Positions 8,465-17,813 of a stretch of 64,000 nucleotides of DNA are shown here, in pieces. Each line of letters starts with the position of its first letter. Position 1 is the stretch's first letter. Source of the DNA: Anaerovorax odorimutans DSM 5092 (GTDB lineage Bacteria; Bacillota; Clostridia; Peptostreptococcales; Anaerovoracaceae); assembly GCF_000426305.1 (NCBI RefSeq), contig NZ_KE384519.1, positions 38,446 to 102,445 of the forward strand. The letters are read 5' to 3'. The position numbers and the translations under genes were made by a program. The notes beneath the pieces were generated by a model, which ran no database searches, was not told the DNA's origin, and saw only the letters and a list, made by a program, of their open reading frames with translations.

Positions 8465-8494
8465 AAAAGTTATGCTGTTTAAGCAGACTTTTTT
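8465..8494 (+). terminator. Terminator/attenuator in the tupA leader
   Basis: AAAAGT, TGCT / AGCA and ACTTTT form a hairpin with a short bulge, followed by a T run (to 8494), 37 bp before the tupA start. It could attenuate tupA transcription. Confidence 0.55.
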
Positions 8495-8531
8495 CTAATA
8501 AATTTTTACTTAAGATAAATAGGAGGAAAAA

Positions 8532-9410
8532 ATGTTAAAGAAAAAAAGTATTTTATCACTATTATTAGTAATGATAATGGTGGTATCTATGGCAGCTTGT
8601 GGAAATACAGATAAGCAAACAGAGGATGAAAATAATACTCCTGCTGAAGCTAGTAAAACCATAAGACTTGCTACAACAACAAGTACAAGAGACAGCGGGC
8701 TGCTTGATGAGATTTTGCCTGTATTTACTAAAGAAACGGGCTATGATGTAGATGTTATAGCAGTTGGCTCCGGAGAAGCAATGAAAATGGGGGAAAATGG
8801 AGAAGCTGATGTACTTTTAGTTCATTCTCCCGAAGCAGAAAGAGAATTTGTTGAAGCTGGACATGGTCCTGAAAGATTTGATGTAATGTATAATGATTTT
8901 GTTATTCTTGGACCAAAAGATGATCCTGCGGGAATTAATACCGCAGCGCCAAATAACGCTAAGGATGCATTTAAAAAGATTTATGATGATCAAATTAAAT
9001 TTATTTCAAGAGCAGATGAATCAGGGACGCATAAAAAAGAGTTATCAATTTGGAAAGAATTGAATCTAACTCCAGAGGGAGATTGGTATGTGGAATCCGG
9101 CAAAGGCATGGGAGATGTTATTACTATGACAAACGAAATGCTAGGATACACTCTTTCTGACAGAGCAACTTGGTTGAATATGTCAGAAGGTACTGATTTG
9201 AAAATAGTTACTGAAGGAGATAAGGATTTATTTAACCAATATGGAGTTATAGTTGTAAATCCTGAAAAAAATGATCAAATAAATGCAGAAGGTGCAAAAG
9301 CATTCCAGACATGGATACTTTCAGAGTCAACTCAGAAGTTAATAGGAGAATATGGCAAAGAAAAATATGGAAGTCCACTATTTACACCAAATGCGGCTGA
9401 AGCTAAATAA
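8532..9410 (+). CDS. tupA: Tungstate ABC transporter substrate-binding lipoprotein
   Basis: 292 residues. A lipoprotein signal with lipidation cysteine at about 23 (SMAACGN) anchors it outside the membrane. The mature part begins with RLATTTSTRDSGLLDEILP, the TupA oxyanion-binding signature, and contains SRADESGTHKKE, also typical. Type II periplasmic-binding fold; length is normal. It captures tungstate for the TupB/TupC transporter encoded at 10141-11546, from which it is separated by an oppositely oriented gene. GGAGG RBS 7 nt upstream. Upstream lie Moco-type riboswitch copy B, an inverted repeat and a hairpin. Molybdate cannot be excluded as a ligand by sequence, but a separate ModA occurs at 40486. 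Confidence 0.92.
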   Translation: MLKKKSILSLLLVMIMVVSMAACGNTDKQTEDENNTPAEASKTIRLATTTSTRDSGLLDEILPVFTKETGYDVDVIAVGSGEAMKMGENGEADVLLVHSPEAEREFVEAGHGPERFDVMYNDFVILGPKDDPAGINTAAPNNAKDAFKKIYDDQIKFISRADESGTHKKELSIWKELNLTPEGDWYVESGKGMGDVITMTNEMLGYTLSDRATWLNMSEGTDLKIVTEGDKDLFNQYGVIVVNPEKNDQINAEGAKAFQTWILSESTQKLIGEYGKEKYGSPLFTPNAAEAK

Positions 9411-9430
9411 TTAAATAAAATTATATATAT

Positions 9431-9456
9431 AAATTCACCTAGTATTAGGTGAATTT
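9431..9456. terminator. Bidirectional terminator between tupA and the cyclo-ligase
   Basis: Perfect 11-bp arms AAATTCACCTA / TAGGTGAATTT with a GTAT loop, A/T-rich on both sides, between convergent genes. Confidence 0.8.
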
Positions 9457-9467
9457 ATTAATACATA

Positions 9468-10040
9468 TTATAATATTCCATCTACTTTTATATCAGTTTT
9501 TTCATAAGGCAGATTTTTTAAAATTTGAAAAGGATAGGCATGTCCTAATTTTAAAGCATCATGTCTAAGTTGGGTTAAAAAGCGATCATAACAACCTTTT
9601 CCGTATCCTAAACGGTTACCGTTTTTATCAAAAGCTAACCCGGGAATTAATATAAAATCGATTTCTAAAGGATTTATTTTGCAGCATATTTCAGTGTTAG
9701 GTTCCCAAATCCCTAAAGGAGATTTTTTTAAATATTTTTTTATAGTTTCATCTATAGAATAATTAAAATTCTTTATAGGTATTTCAAAGGGATGAATGTG
9801 AAAATTTGAATCAGTAAAAGGTAAGACCAATCTTTTTCCTTCTTTTATACACTCTTCAATCAATAGTTTTGTTGGCGCTTCATTACGATAATCCATATAC
9901 ATCATAATAACTTTTGAAGATTGAAAAGTCTTTAAATGAATAAGCCTTTTTAAAGAAGTTTTTTCATATTCATTAATAAAATCTTTTGTAATAAGATTAC
10001 GTTCTAATAATACTTGTTTACGAAGAATATTTTTATCCAT
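9468..10040 (-). CDS. 5-formyltetrahydrofolate cyclo-ligase
   Basis: 190 residues from the ATG at 10040, which has AAAGGA about 8 nt upstream; the frame stays open further upstream, but that part lacks family similarity. Converts 5-formyl-THF to 5,10-methenyl-THF with ATP. Visible motifs: an N-terminal KQVLLERN-type helix (family usually RK..RR.L) and the C-terminal nucleotide/folate motif GYGKGCYDRFL. Genes of this family often sit in Moco gene clusters. Here it is inserted, on the opposite strand, between tupA and tupB; its promoter must lie in the 100-bp divergent interval shared with tupB. Confidence 0.9.
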   Translation of the reverse strand: MDKNILRKQVLLERNLITKDFINEYEKTSLKRLIHLKTFQSSKVIMMYMDYRNEAPTKLLIEECIKEGKRLVLPFTDSNFHIHPFEIPIKNFNYSIDETIKKYLKKSPLGIWEPNTEICCKINPLEIDFILIPGLAFDKNGNRLGYGKGCYDRFLTQLRHDALKLGHAYPFQILKNLPYEKTDIKVDGIL

Positions 10041-10140
10041 GTAAAAAATCCTTTCTGTTAAATAATCAATATTATCATACCATATATGCTTTGGATAGTG
10101 TATTAGAAATGTGATAAAATATGAAAGAAGGGAGATTTTT

Positions 10141-10836
10141 ATGGAAGAAATAATAAAAGGATTACATTCAGCTGTTTTATTAATATTTTCGGCAGATAAA
10201 GAATTATATGGAATAGTCGGTCTTTCTTTAGCCGTATCATTGTCTTCGGTTATCATATCTACATTCATTGGCGTTCCGTTAGGGCTTCTGATTGGAACTT
10301 ATAAATTTCCGTTTAAAAATGCATTGATACGAATTATATATACAATGATGAGTTTGCCTCCTGTTATTGCAGGATTGGTAGTATTTCTTTTTATTATGAG
10401 AAAAGGGCCTTTAGGTTCCTTTGGCCTCAGTTATACTCCAACTGCCATGGTAATTGCTCAAATTTGTTTGGTTATGCCTATAATTATTGGCCTGACTTAT
10501 AATATTGTAAAAGAAAAAGCGCCAAATGTTAAAAAGCTTGGGTTGACATTAGGTGCAGGAAAGCTGGACTCTTTAATACTGCTTATCATGGAAATGAAGA
10601 TGGGAATTTTAGCAGCTGTTGTAACTGGCATTGGAAGAGCCATATCAGAGGTTGGAGCAGTTATGATAGTGGGAGGAAATATTAAAGGAAAGACGAGAGT
10701 TATGACAACTTATATAGCACAGCTAAAAAGTATGGGCGATTATAGCACTGCTATTGCAGTTGGTATAATTTTATTGGTTATAGCTTTTACAATCAATGCT
10801 GTTTTATATAATTTCCAACAAAGAGGGGAAATATAA
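10141..10836 (+). CDS. tupB: Tungstate ABC transporter permease
   Basis: 231 residues from the ATG at 10141 (RBS AAGGGAGA). Several membrane segments are visible, with the ABC permease EAA-type loop LGLTLGAGKLDSLILLIMEM and GRAISEVGAVMIVGGNI near the C terminus, both typical of TupB/WtpB-type permeases. It forms the membrane channel with TupC, whose start codon overlaps its stop (TAATG), so the two are translationally coupled. It is probably the first gene of a tupB-tupC-moeA operon, with TupA provided separately. Confidence 0.9.
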   Translation: MEEIIKGLHSAVLLIFSADKELYGIVGLSLAVSLSSVIISTFIGVPLGLLIGTYKFPFKNALIRIIYTMMSLPPVIAGLVVFLFIMRKGPLGSFGLSYTPTAMVIAQICLVMPIIIGLTYNIVKEKAPNVKKLGLTLGAGKLDSLILLIMEMKMGILAAVVTGIGRAISEVGAVMIVGGNIKGKTRVMTTYIAQLKSMGDYSTAIAVGIILLVIAFTINAVLYNFQQRGEI

Positions 10837-11546
10837 TGGATATTATAGTAGAAAAATTAATAAAAGAATATGATAAAAATAGAGTTCTAGATATTAATAA
10901 GCTAAAAATAGAAAAAGGATCGTTATGTGGAATTATTGGTGCTAACGGTGCAGGAAAAAGTACTTTTTTAAATATTGTGGCAGGTTTAGAGAAGCAAACA
11001 TCAGGCAGAGTATTTTATGGAAACAGCAGTAACGAAGAAATTCCACTAGACATAATGACTATGGTATTTCAAAGACCGTACATGCTTAGTACTACTGTAG
11101 AAAAAAATATCTCATATCCATTAAAACTGCGTGGATGGAACGCTTACTCAATTGAAAATAGAGTAGCGCAACTTTGTAAAGAATTAGGACTAACGCATTT
11201 AATGAAACGTAAAAGCTGGAAATTATCCGGAGGTGAAGTGCAAAAAGTAGCATTGGCAAGAGCCTTATCTTTTAAGCCTAAATTGTTACTTTTAGATGAG
11301 CCTACGGCGAATATAGATCCCAAAACAACAGGGGAGATAGAATTAATTCTAAAAAAAATAAATATTGATGAAGGTATAACAGTAATTATTATTACTCATA
11401 ATTTAGTACAAGCTAAGAGGCTTTGTCATGATGTGGTATTTATGAATCAAGGACAAATAATAGAATTTGGAAGGACAGCTGAAGTTCTAAAAAACCCCAA
11501 ATATGAATTAACAAAGCAGTTTATCTCAGGAGAACTAATAATATAG
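10836..11546 (+). CDS. tupC: Tungstate ABC transporter ATP-binding protein
   Basis: 236 residues. Walker A GANGAGKST (about 35-43), signature LSGGEVQKVALARAL, Walker B LLLLDEPTANIDP and the H-loop THN are all present. There is no C-terminal TOBE/molybdate-binding extension, as expected for TupC. Overlaps tupB by one base and is followed 45 bp later by moeA, suggesting co-supply of metal and its insertion enzyme. Confidence 0.9.
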   Translation: MDIIVEKLIKEYDKNRVLDINKLKIEKGSLCGIIGANGAGKSTFLNIVAGLEKQTSGRVFYGNSSNEEIPLDIMTMVFQRPYMLSTTVEKNISYPLKLRGWNAYSIENRVAQLCKELGLTHLMKRKSWKLSGGEVQKVALARALSFKPKLLLLDEPTANIDPKTTGEIELILKKINIDEGITVIIITHNLVQAKRLCHDVVFMNQGQIIEFGRTAEVLKNPKYELTKQFISGELII

Positions 11547-11591
11547 GAAAGGATCCCATCAGTAATATTAATATGGGAATGGAGAGGATAA

Positions 11592-12878
11592 ATGAAATTA
11601 TTAAATGTAGATACAATAGAGCAGGTAAAGGAAAAAATCCATAACTATTTTTCAAGTTATAAACCTAAAACAGAAAAAGTTTTTATTCGTCATGCAGTAG
11701 GAAGATACATGGCACAAGAAATACTTTCTGATATTGATATGCCGCAGTTTCGAAGATCTGTGGTAGATGGCTTTGCAGTAGTATCAAAAGATACTTTTGG
11801 GGTAAGTGAGAGTATTCCTGTATTTTTAGATGTTGTTGGGGCAGTGGAAATGGGACAAGAAAGTGATATCGTATTAAAGCAAGGTCAAGCAGTTTATGTT
11901 CCTACGGGAGGAATGATTCCTGAAGGTGCAGATGCAGTAGTGATGATTGAACATGTGGAAAAATTAGATGATAAGGTTATTGCAGTTTATAAGGCAGCTT
12001 CTCCAAACAATGGTGTAATGAATCAGGGAGATGATTTTAAGTCAGGGGAATTATTATATAAAAAAGGACATATTATTACTAAGAAGGATATTGGCATGCT
12101 TGCTGCTGTAGGCTGTAGTGAAATTACAGTGTATAAGAAACCTATAGTTTCAATTATTTCTACAGGTGATGAAATTATTGAAATTACTAATAATCCTAAA
12201 ATTGGACAAATAAGGGATATTAATTCTTATACTATAGCTGCTTTTTCAGAGGATACAGGAGCAGAAATTGGTTCTATTGAAAAAGTTAAAGATAAAAAAG
12301 AAAATTTAATAAAAGCGGTTTCAAAGGCTATTATAAACAGTGATATAGTTTTGCTTTCTGGAGGAAGCTCTGCAGGTAATAAAGATATGACTGCGGAAGT
12401 CATTGAAGAAATGGGATCTCCAGGTGTTATTACACATGGGGTTGCTATGAAACCAGGAAAGCCAACAATTATCGGTGTTATAAAAACAAATGATAAAAAT
12501 AATGGGGATAAATCTAATCAAAATAAATTAGTCGTTGGTTTGCCTGGTCATCCTATGGCAGCAATTATTGTATATAAAACTTTAGTGGATACTTTTATTA
12601 GGAAATATTATTTTAACAACGAGGAACAGCCAATTTGTATATCGGCTAGCATATCAGAAAATCTTCATGCAGGTGAAGGCAGAGAAACTTTTCAATTAGT
12701 TACATTAGAAGATAAAGATGTTAACTCATCCAACCAAGTAAAATTTATAGCAAGACCTATCCATGCAAAATCAGGATCCATTTCACAATTAAAATATGCT
12801 GATGGATATATAAGAATGTCGAATCTTTGTGAAGGCGTAAAATCTGGAGAAATTGTAAAAGTTATGTTATTTTATTAA
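11592..12878 (+). CDS. moeA: Molybdopterin molybdenumtransferase MoeA
   Basis: 428 residues, full family length. Inserts molybdate or tungstate into adenylylated molybdopterin. Domain order is standard: N-terminal domain with FRRSVVDGFAV (about 53-63), the MoCF domain with STGDEI and LSGGSSAGNKDMT, LPGHPMA, and C-terminal domain IV. GGAGAGG RBS just upstream. Its place after tupBC suggests it could serve the tungsten branch; two more MoeA-related proteins occur at 24879 and 26318, so the paralogues may divide the metals. That division is inference. Confidence 0.92.
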   Translation: MKLLNVDTIEQVKEKIHNYFSSYKPKTEKVFIRHAVGRYMAQEILSDIDMPQFRRSVVDGFAVVSKDTFGVSESIPVFLDVVGAVEMGQESDIVLKQGQAVYVPTGGMIPEGADAVVMIEHVEKLDDKVIAVYKAASPNNGVMNQGDDFKSGELLYKKGHIITKKDIGMLAAVGCSEITVYKKPIVSIISTGDEIIEITNNPKIGQIRDINSYTIAAFSEDTGAEIGSIEKVKDKKENLIKAVSKAIINSDIVLLSGGSSAGNKDMTAEVIEEMGSPGVITHGVAMKPGKPTIIGVIKTNDKNNGDKSNQNKLVVGLPGHPMAAIIVYKTLVDTFIRKYYFNNEEQPICISASISENLHAGEGRETFQLVTLEDKDVNSSNQVKFIARPIHAKSGSISQLKYADGYIRMSNLCEGVKSGEIVKVMLFY

Positions 12879-12894
12879 AAAATTGAAAATATTC

Positions 12895-12921
12895 TAAACT
12901 TTACGAAAAATTTGTCGATAT
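12895..12921 (+). promoter_or_regulatory. Sigma-D (flagellar/chemotaxis) type promoter
   Basis: TAAA (12895-12898), a 15-bp spacer and GTCGATAT (12914-12921), one base from the sigma-D -10 consensus GCCGATAT. It is 50 bp before a chemoreceptor gene, the expected context. A degenerate homologous sequence precedes the second chemoreceptor (about 15187-15212). Confidence 0.65.
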
Positions 12922-12970
12922 AAAATATAGTAACATATATACAAATTAAAAAATGAAGGGAAGGATTGTT

Positions 12971-15085
12971 ATGAATATCATTAAAAAAAGTATACTAATA
13001 AAAATATTAGTAGGCATTATTATTCCTGTCGCTGTTTCACTTTGTATTTTGCTTTATTTGCTGCTTGGCTTTGTAAAAGATGAGTCGGAAGTTTTAACAA
13101 CAGATAGCTTAACTGCAAAGTCAAGAGAAGCATCGTATCAAGTAAGTGAATTTTTCACACAGTACATAAAAATTGCAGAAACTATGTCAGAAAATCCTGC
13201 TTTTCAATCTTATTTTAATACAATTCAGCCGGGAGTATCTATTACCCAAGGTGAAGGATTTGGACAAATAAAGAATAATTTGGTTAATGCCGCATCTTTA
13301 GATTCGGAAAATATATTGGCATGTTGGATTGTAGATTTTGATTCAAGTCAATTAACTCAATCTGATGGATATACAAGTGGTGCAGATTGGGACGTTACCA
13401 CAAGAGGTTGGTATAGTGATGTTACTTCTGCTAAAAAGGCTATTCTTACTGAGCCATATGTTGACACCGCTACTCAGAAACTAGTAGTAAGCGCAGTTTC
13501 TCCTGTTTTTGATAGTACAAATCAAATGGTGGGTGTAGTGGGACTGGATTTAACGCTTGATAATTTAAGTAATATTATGAAGGGATATGAGCTGGGCGAT
13601 ACGGGGTTTTTTGTTTTTCTATCAAAAGGCGGATCTGTAATATATGATGATGATAATGCAAACATTATGAAAAACGTATCGGAGATTGATCTATCACAAG
13701 AGGTTTTAGATTTATACAACAATAAGACTGAAGGATATACAGAGTATCAAAGAGGCGATGAAGATGTTTATGGATATTATAGTTTGATAGGAGATACAGG
13801 TTGGAGTGTATTGTCATCTATGCCGAAAGCCGAATATTATGAAGCTTATAATGGAGTAACAAAATTAGCTGTAACTTTGTTCATAATCATATTAATCATA
13901 CTCTCAGTTATTATATTCTTTATTTCAAAAGGTATAGTAAAACCTTTAAAACGATTATCAAAGGTTGCAAATCAAATTGCAGATGGAGATTTAGAAGTAA
14001 GTATAGAACATAAATCAAAAGATGAAACGTCACAAGTGGCAGCGGCCATGGAAAGAACCATAGTAAGGCTTAAAGAATACGTGAAATATATAAATGAAAT
14101 TACAAGTGTTTTGGATGAAATGGCATCAGGGAATTTTATATTTGATCTAAAATATGATTATTTAGGAGATTTTGCTAAAATCAAGTCTGCGCTTCTCAAT
14201 ATACAAAAAACATTTACAGAAACTTTAAAAAATATAACAATTTCAGCAGATCAAGTGGCAAGCGGTTCTGATCAAGTGGCAAGCGGAGCACAGGCTTTAT
14301 CTCAAGGAGCCATGGAGCAGGCAAGTTCAATTGAAGAGCTATCGGCAACGATTAATGAAATTTCACAGCATATTAAACATAATGCTGAAAATGCAGATAA
14401 TGCAAGTCAGATTTCAATGGAATCATCAAAAGAAGTTGAACTTGGAAGTAATCAGATGAAAGATATGATAATAGCAATGGAAGAAATAAGCAATGCTTCT
14501 AAGGAGATAGGCAAAATTATAAAAACCATAGATGACATTGCATTCCAAACCAATATTCTTGCACTTAATGCCGCTGTGGAAGCCGCAAGGGCAGGAGAAG
14601 CAGGAAAAGGTTTTGCGGTTGTCGCTGATGAAGTCCGTAATCTTGCAGGAAAGAGTGCAGAAGCTGCAAAGAATACAACTGTACTAATAGAAACCGCCAT
14701 AACCGCTGTTGAAAACGGAACTCAGATTGTAGATAAGACAGCGCAGTCATTAGATAAAATTGTGTCAGGTGCAGAAAAGACTACAGAGCTAATAGGCGAA
14801 ATTTCGCAGGCATCTAATGATCAAGCAACATCTATGACCCAAGTAACATTGGGAGTTGATCAAATTTCATCAGTTGTTCAAACAAATTCTGCTACTGCTG
14901 AAGAAAGTGCAGCAGCAAGTGAAGAACTTTCAGGCCAAGCACAAATGTTAAAACAGCTTGTAAGTCAATTTAAATTAGATAATAAACAGGATGATAATTA
15001 TTATAAACAAGATGATAGAGGAGAAAAACAGGAGAGTTCAAATGGTGAGAATTTCAATAGTATAGAGAGCGATAATAAGTATTAA
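12971..15085 (+). CDS. Methyl-accepting chemotaxis protein, dCache type
   Basis: 704 residues from the ATG at 12971 (RBS AAGGGAAGGA); an upstream in-frame ATG at 12953 overlaps that RBS and the protein alignment with the gene at 15245 supports the later start. N-terminal membrane helix (about 8-30), extracellular dCache_1-like domain (about 35-280, with [15 protein letters not shown] and GLDLT, partly matching amino-acid-sensing dCache sites), second membrane helix (about 300-322), HAMP (about 323-376), and a cytoplasmic signalling domain whose hairpin tip holds [18 protein letters not shown]. No C-terminal NWETF pentapeptide is seen. Likely controlled by sigma-D. The ligand is unknown. Confidence 0.93.
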   Translation: MNIIKKSILIKILVGIIIPVAVSLCILLYLLLGFVKDESEVLTTDSLTAKSREASYQVSEFFTQYIKIAETMSENPAFQSYFNTIQPGVSITQGEGFGQIKNNLVNAASLDSENILACWIVDFDSSQLTQSDGYTSGADWDVTTRGWYSDVTSAKKAILTEPYVDTATQKLVVSAVSPVFDSTNQMVGVVGLDLTLDNLSNIMKGYELGDTGFFVFLSKGGSVIYDDDNANIMKNVSEIDLSQEVLDLYNNKTEGYTEYQRGDEDVYGYYSLIGDTGWSVLSSMPKAEYYEAYNGVTKLAVTLFIIILIILSVIIFFISKGIVKPLKRLSKVANQIADGDLEVSIEHKSKDETSQVAAAMERTIVRLKEYVKYINEITSVLDEMASGNFIFDLKYDYLGDFAKIKSALLNIQKTFTETLKNITISADQVASGSDQVASGAQALSQGAMEQASSIEELSATINEISQHIKHNAENADNASQISMESSKEVELGSNQMKDMIIAMEEISNASKEIGKIIKTIDDIAFQTNILALNAAVEAARAGEAGKGFAVVADEVRNLAGKSAEAAKNTTVLIETAITAVENGTQIVDKTAQSLDKIVSGAEKTTELIGEISQASNDQATSMTQVTLGVDQISSVVQTNSATAEESAAASEELSGQAQMLKQLVSQFKLDNKQDDNYYKQDDRGEKQESSNGENFNSIESDNKY

Positions 15086-15105
15086 ATTTATAATTTAAAT
15101 AGAGA

Positions 15106-15138
15106 AATATCTGCTTTAATTAAGCAGGTATTTTTTTT
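15106..15138 (+). terminator. Intrinsic terminator after the first chemoreceptor
   Basis: AATATCTGCTT pairs with AAGCAGGTATT around a TAATT loop and runs into eight T residues. Confidence 0.85.
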
Positions 15139-15244
15139 ATTTAACCTAGTGATAAATATTTCTATTTACTAAGAAAAAAATGTTTGTAATTTTTCGAAAA
15201 ATTGGTATGATTAATATACTAAAAAGAAAGAGAAGGTAAGATAT

Positions 15245-17362
15245 ATGAAAATAATTAAAAAAAGCATTTTAGCAAAAATCTTATTAGGTATTATTATTCC
15301 AGTCATTTTATCTCTTTGTATTTTGCTTTATTTTGTATTAGGCGTTGTAAAAAATGAAGTAGAAGATTTAACAACAGAGAGTTTAACTGCAAATTCCAAA
15401 GAGGCTTCATATGAGGTCAGTGAATTTTTTACACAATACATAAAAATAGCAGAAACTATGGCACAAGATCCTGAACTTGAATCTTTTATTAAAGGAAATA
15501 ATTCTGAAGTTCCTATTAATCAAACTGAAGGATATGAACCGATCAGAAAAAACATGGTTAATGTTGCGTCCCTTGATTCTGATAATATTGTAGAAAGCTG
15601 GATAGGAGATTTTGAAGCTAATCAAGTAGCACTATCCGGAGGTGGCACTACAGGTAAAGATTTCGATGTAACTACAAGAGATTGGTATAAAGCTCTTACT
15701 GCAGAAAAGAAAGTAATTATTACTGAACCATATATTGATGCTATTACAAATAATCTTGTTGTAAGTGCTATTGCTCCTGTTTATGATAGCTCAACAAACC
15801 AAATGATTGGTGCAGCAGGAGTTGATTTGACCCTTGAAAAGCTTAGCAAGATCATGGAAGGATATGAACTGGGAGATTCGGGATTTTTTATATTCTTATC
15901 AAAAGAAGGCTCTGTAATCTATGATAAAGACAATGAAAATATTATGAAGAATATAACTGAAATAGGAATATCACAGGAAATTTTGGATTTATATAATAAT
16001 AAGACCTCAGGATACACGGAATATCAAAGAGGTGATGACAAAGTCTATGGATACTATACCTTGATAGGAGATACCGGTTGGAGTGTATTATCTTCCCTTC
16101 CCAAAGAAGAATATTATAATGCTTACGATCATGTAACAGGGCTTTCGGTTATCCTTTTTGTTATAATATTAATTATACTCACTGTAATAATTTTCTTTAT
16201 ATCAAAAAGTATAATTAAACCATTAAAACAATTATCAAAAGTTGCAAATCAAATTGCAGATGGAGATTTAGATGTTAATATTGGAAATAAATCTATTGAT
16301 GAAACAGGACAAGTAACAGAGGCTATAGAAAGAACAGTATTAAGATTAAAAGATTATGAGAAATATATAAATGAAATATCAAATGTATTAGATGAAATGG
16401 CAGAAGGAAATTTTGTTTTTGATTTAGAATACGACTATGCAGGAGAATTTTCTAAAATTAAAAAATCAATGCTTAATATTAAGAAGACATTTTCAGAAAC
16501 ACTAACAAATATAGCAATTGCAGCAGATCAGGTTGCAAGCGGTTCAGATCAAGTAGCAAGCGGTGCACAGGCTTTATCTCAAGGCGCTATGGAACAAGCC
16601 AGCTCCATTGAAGAATTATCAGCTACAATTAACGAGATTTCACAACATATTAAACATAATGCTGAAAATGCAGATAATGCAAGTAATATTTCTTCAGAAT
16701 CATCAGAGGAAGTTGAACGTGGAAATGAGCAGATGAGAGACTTGATATTGGCAATGGAAAAAATCAGCAGTGCGTCAAAAGAAATCGGAAATATTATAAA
16801 AACCATAGATGACATTGCATTCCAAACCAATATTCTTGCACTTAATGCCGCTGTGGAAGCAGCAAGGGCAGGAGAAGCAGGAAAAGGTTTTGCGGTTGTT
16901 GCTGATGAAGTTCGTAATCTTGCAGGAAAGAGCGCAGAAGCTGCGAATAATACAACTGTACTAATAGAAACCGCCATAACAGCTGTTGAAAACGGAACTC
17001 AGATTGTAGATAAGACAGCGCAGTCATTAGATAAAATTGTGTCAGGTGCAGAAAAGACCACAGAACTTATAGGTGAAATTTCGCAGGCTTCAAATGATCA
17101 AGCTACATCTATGACTCAGGTAACATTGGGAGTTGATCAAATTTCATCTGTTATTCAGACTAATTCAGCAACTGCCGAGGAAAGCGCAGCAGCAAGTGAA
17201 GAACTTTCTGGTCAGGCACAAATGCTTAAGCAGATGGTAGGTCAATTTAAGCTAGAAAATAAACAGGATAATATTAGTTTTAACGAGAATAATATAGAAG
17301 AAAATAATAATTTAAGTAATTATGAAAATTTTGAGAATCCTATGATTGACAATAAGTATTAG
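15245..17362 (+). CDS. Methyl-accepting chemotaxis protein, dCache type (tandem paralogue)
   Basis: 705 residues with the same plan as its neighbour: membrane helix, dCache_1-like domain ([20 protein letters not shown]), second membrane helix (about 300-320), HAMP, signalling domain with [18 protein letters not shown]. The sensor domains differ at many positions, whereas the signalling domains are almost the same at the DNA level over long stretches (for example 14530-14640 against 16803-16913). This points to tandem duplication followed by sensor divergence, with conversion or strong constraint in the signalling part. AAGGT RBS. The C-terminal tail is Asn-rich. Confidence 0.93.
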   Translation: MKIIKKSILAKILLGIIIPVILSLCILLYFVLGVVKNEVEDLTTESLTANSKEASYEVSEFFTQYIKIAETMAQDPELESFIKGNNSEVPINQTEGYEPIRKNMVNVASLDSDNIVESWIGDFEANQVALSGGGTTGKDFDVTTRDWYKALTAEKKVIITEPYIDAITNNLVVSAIAPVYDSSTNQMIGAAGVDLTLEKLSKIMEGYELGDSGFFIFLSKEGSVIYDKDNENIMKNITEIGISQEILDLYNNKTSGYTEYQRGDDKVYGYYTLIGDTGWSVLSSLPKEEYYNAYDHVTGLSVILFVIILIILTVIIFFISKSIIKPLKQLSKVANQIADGDLDVNIGNKSIDETGQVTEAIERTVLRLKDYEKYINEISNVLDEMAEGNFVFDLEYDYAGEFSKIKKSMLNIKKTFSETLTNIAIAADQVASGSDQVASGAQALSQGAMEQASSIEELSATINEISQHIKHNAENADNASNISSESSEEVERGNEQMRDLILAMEKISSASKEIGNIIKTIDDIAFQTNILALNAAVEAARAGEAGKGFAVVADEVRNLAGKSAEAANNTTVLIETAITAVENGTQIVDKTAQSLDKIVSGAEKTTELIGEISQASNDQATSMTQVTLGVDQISSVIQTNSATAEESAAASEELSGQAQMLKQMVGQFKLENKQDNISFNENNIEENNNLSNYENFENPMIDNKY

Positions 17363-17381
17363 ATTAGTATATCTTTATATT

Positions 17382-17424
17382 AAGGAAAGAAAACATTTGC
17401 TTAAGGGTAAATGTTTCCTTTACC
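17382..17424 (+). terminator. Hairpin after the second chemoreceptor
   Basis: AAGGAAA...ACATTT pairs with AAATGTTTCCTT around 17400, with a small internal loop. Likely terminator with a weak T tract. Confidence 0.55.
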
Positions 17425-17545
17425 TTTAATAGGACTGTAACATTGGTATTTGTATATTTTAGCATTAGGCGATTAAAAAAAATAAGAAAACTGAATATAC
17501 AAAATATTTCGAATTTTGCATAATTTCAAACTTTGCACATCTTAG

Positions 17546-17575
17546 TTGACAGACTAATTTGAAGACTGTTATAAT
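17546..17575 (+). promoter_or_regulatory. Sigma-A promoter of the first oxidoreductase leader
   Basis: TTGACA (17546-17551), an 18-bp spacer and TATAAT (17570-17575), both perfect consensus hexamers, 22 bp before riboswitch copy C. Confidence 0.75.
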
Positions 17576-17596
17576 ACAAAAAAATAACAAATGAAT

Positions 17597-17698
17597 ATTT
17601 TCTCCGAACTCTGTTCCCTGTTGCTGCAAGTTATGGGTGCAGAGTCTATGGGTTTATGTAGAAATGCGTAGGCCTCCCGTGCTTGGAAAGGAAAAAAA
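17597..17698 (+). promoter_or_regulatory. Moco/Tuco-type riboswitch aptamer (copy C)
   Basis: TTTTCTCCGA, a long hairpin closed by ACTCTG/CAGAGT, TATGGGTTTATG...TGCGTAGGCCTCCCG (stem GTTTATG/TGCGTAGGC with G-U pairs) and TGCTTGGAAAGGAAAA. All core blocks of the Moco RNA class are present, directly ahead of a molybdenum hydroxylase, the expected target type. A longer apical arm than in copies A and B may reflect a different ligand form (Mo or W), which is inference. Confidence 0.8.
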
Positions 17699-17723
17699 CA
17701 AGTTAATTTGATAAATTTTTATC

Positions 17724-17757
17724 AAAGCCTTTTCACGTACGTTGAAAAGGCTTTTGT
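17724..17757 (+). terminator. Expression-platform hairpin (copy C)
   Basis: AAAGCCTTTTC (17724-17734) pairs with GAAAAGGCTTT (17744-17754), preceded by a second small hairpin TTGATAA/TTATCAA (17708-17725). The arms and the ACGTACGTT loop recur almost exactly in copy D. The T tract is short. Confidence 0.6.
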
Positions 17758-17813
17758 TATTTAAACTGGCTATATTAAAGATGGTATAAATTAAATTCTT
17801 GATGGAGGTTATT

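Noticed and set aside
10041..10268. N-terminal extension of the cyclo-ligase on the minus strand
   Set aside because: It overlaps the tupB start, lacks similarity to the family, and a good RBS precedes the ATG at 10040.
14452..14750. Open frames on the minus strand inside both chemoreceptor genes (also 16579-17027)
   Set aside because: They mirror the repetitive heptad coding of the signalling domains, appear in both paralogues for that reason and have no RBS or family similarity.
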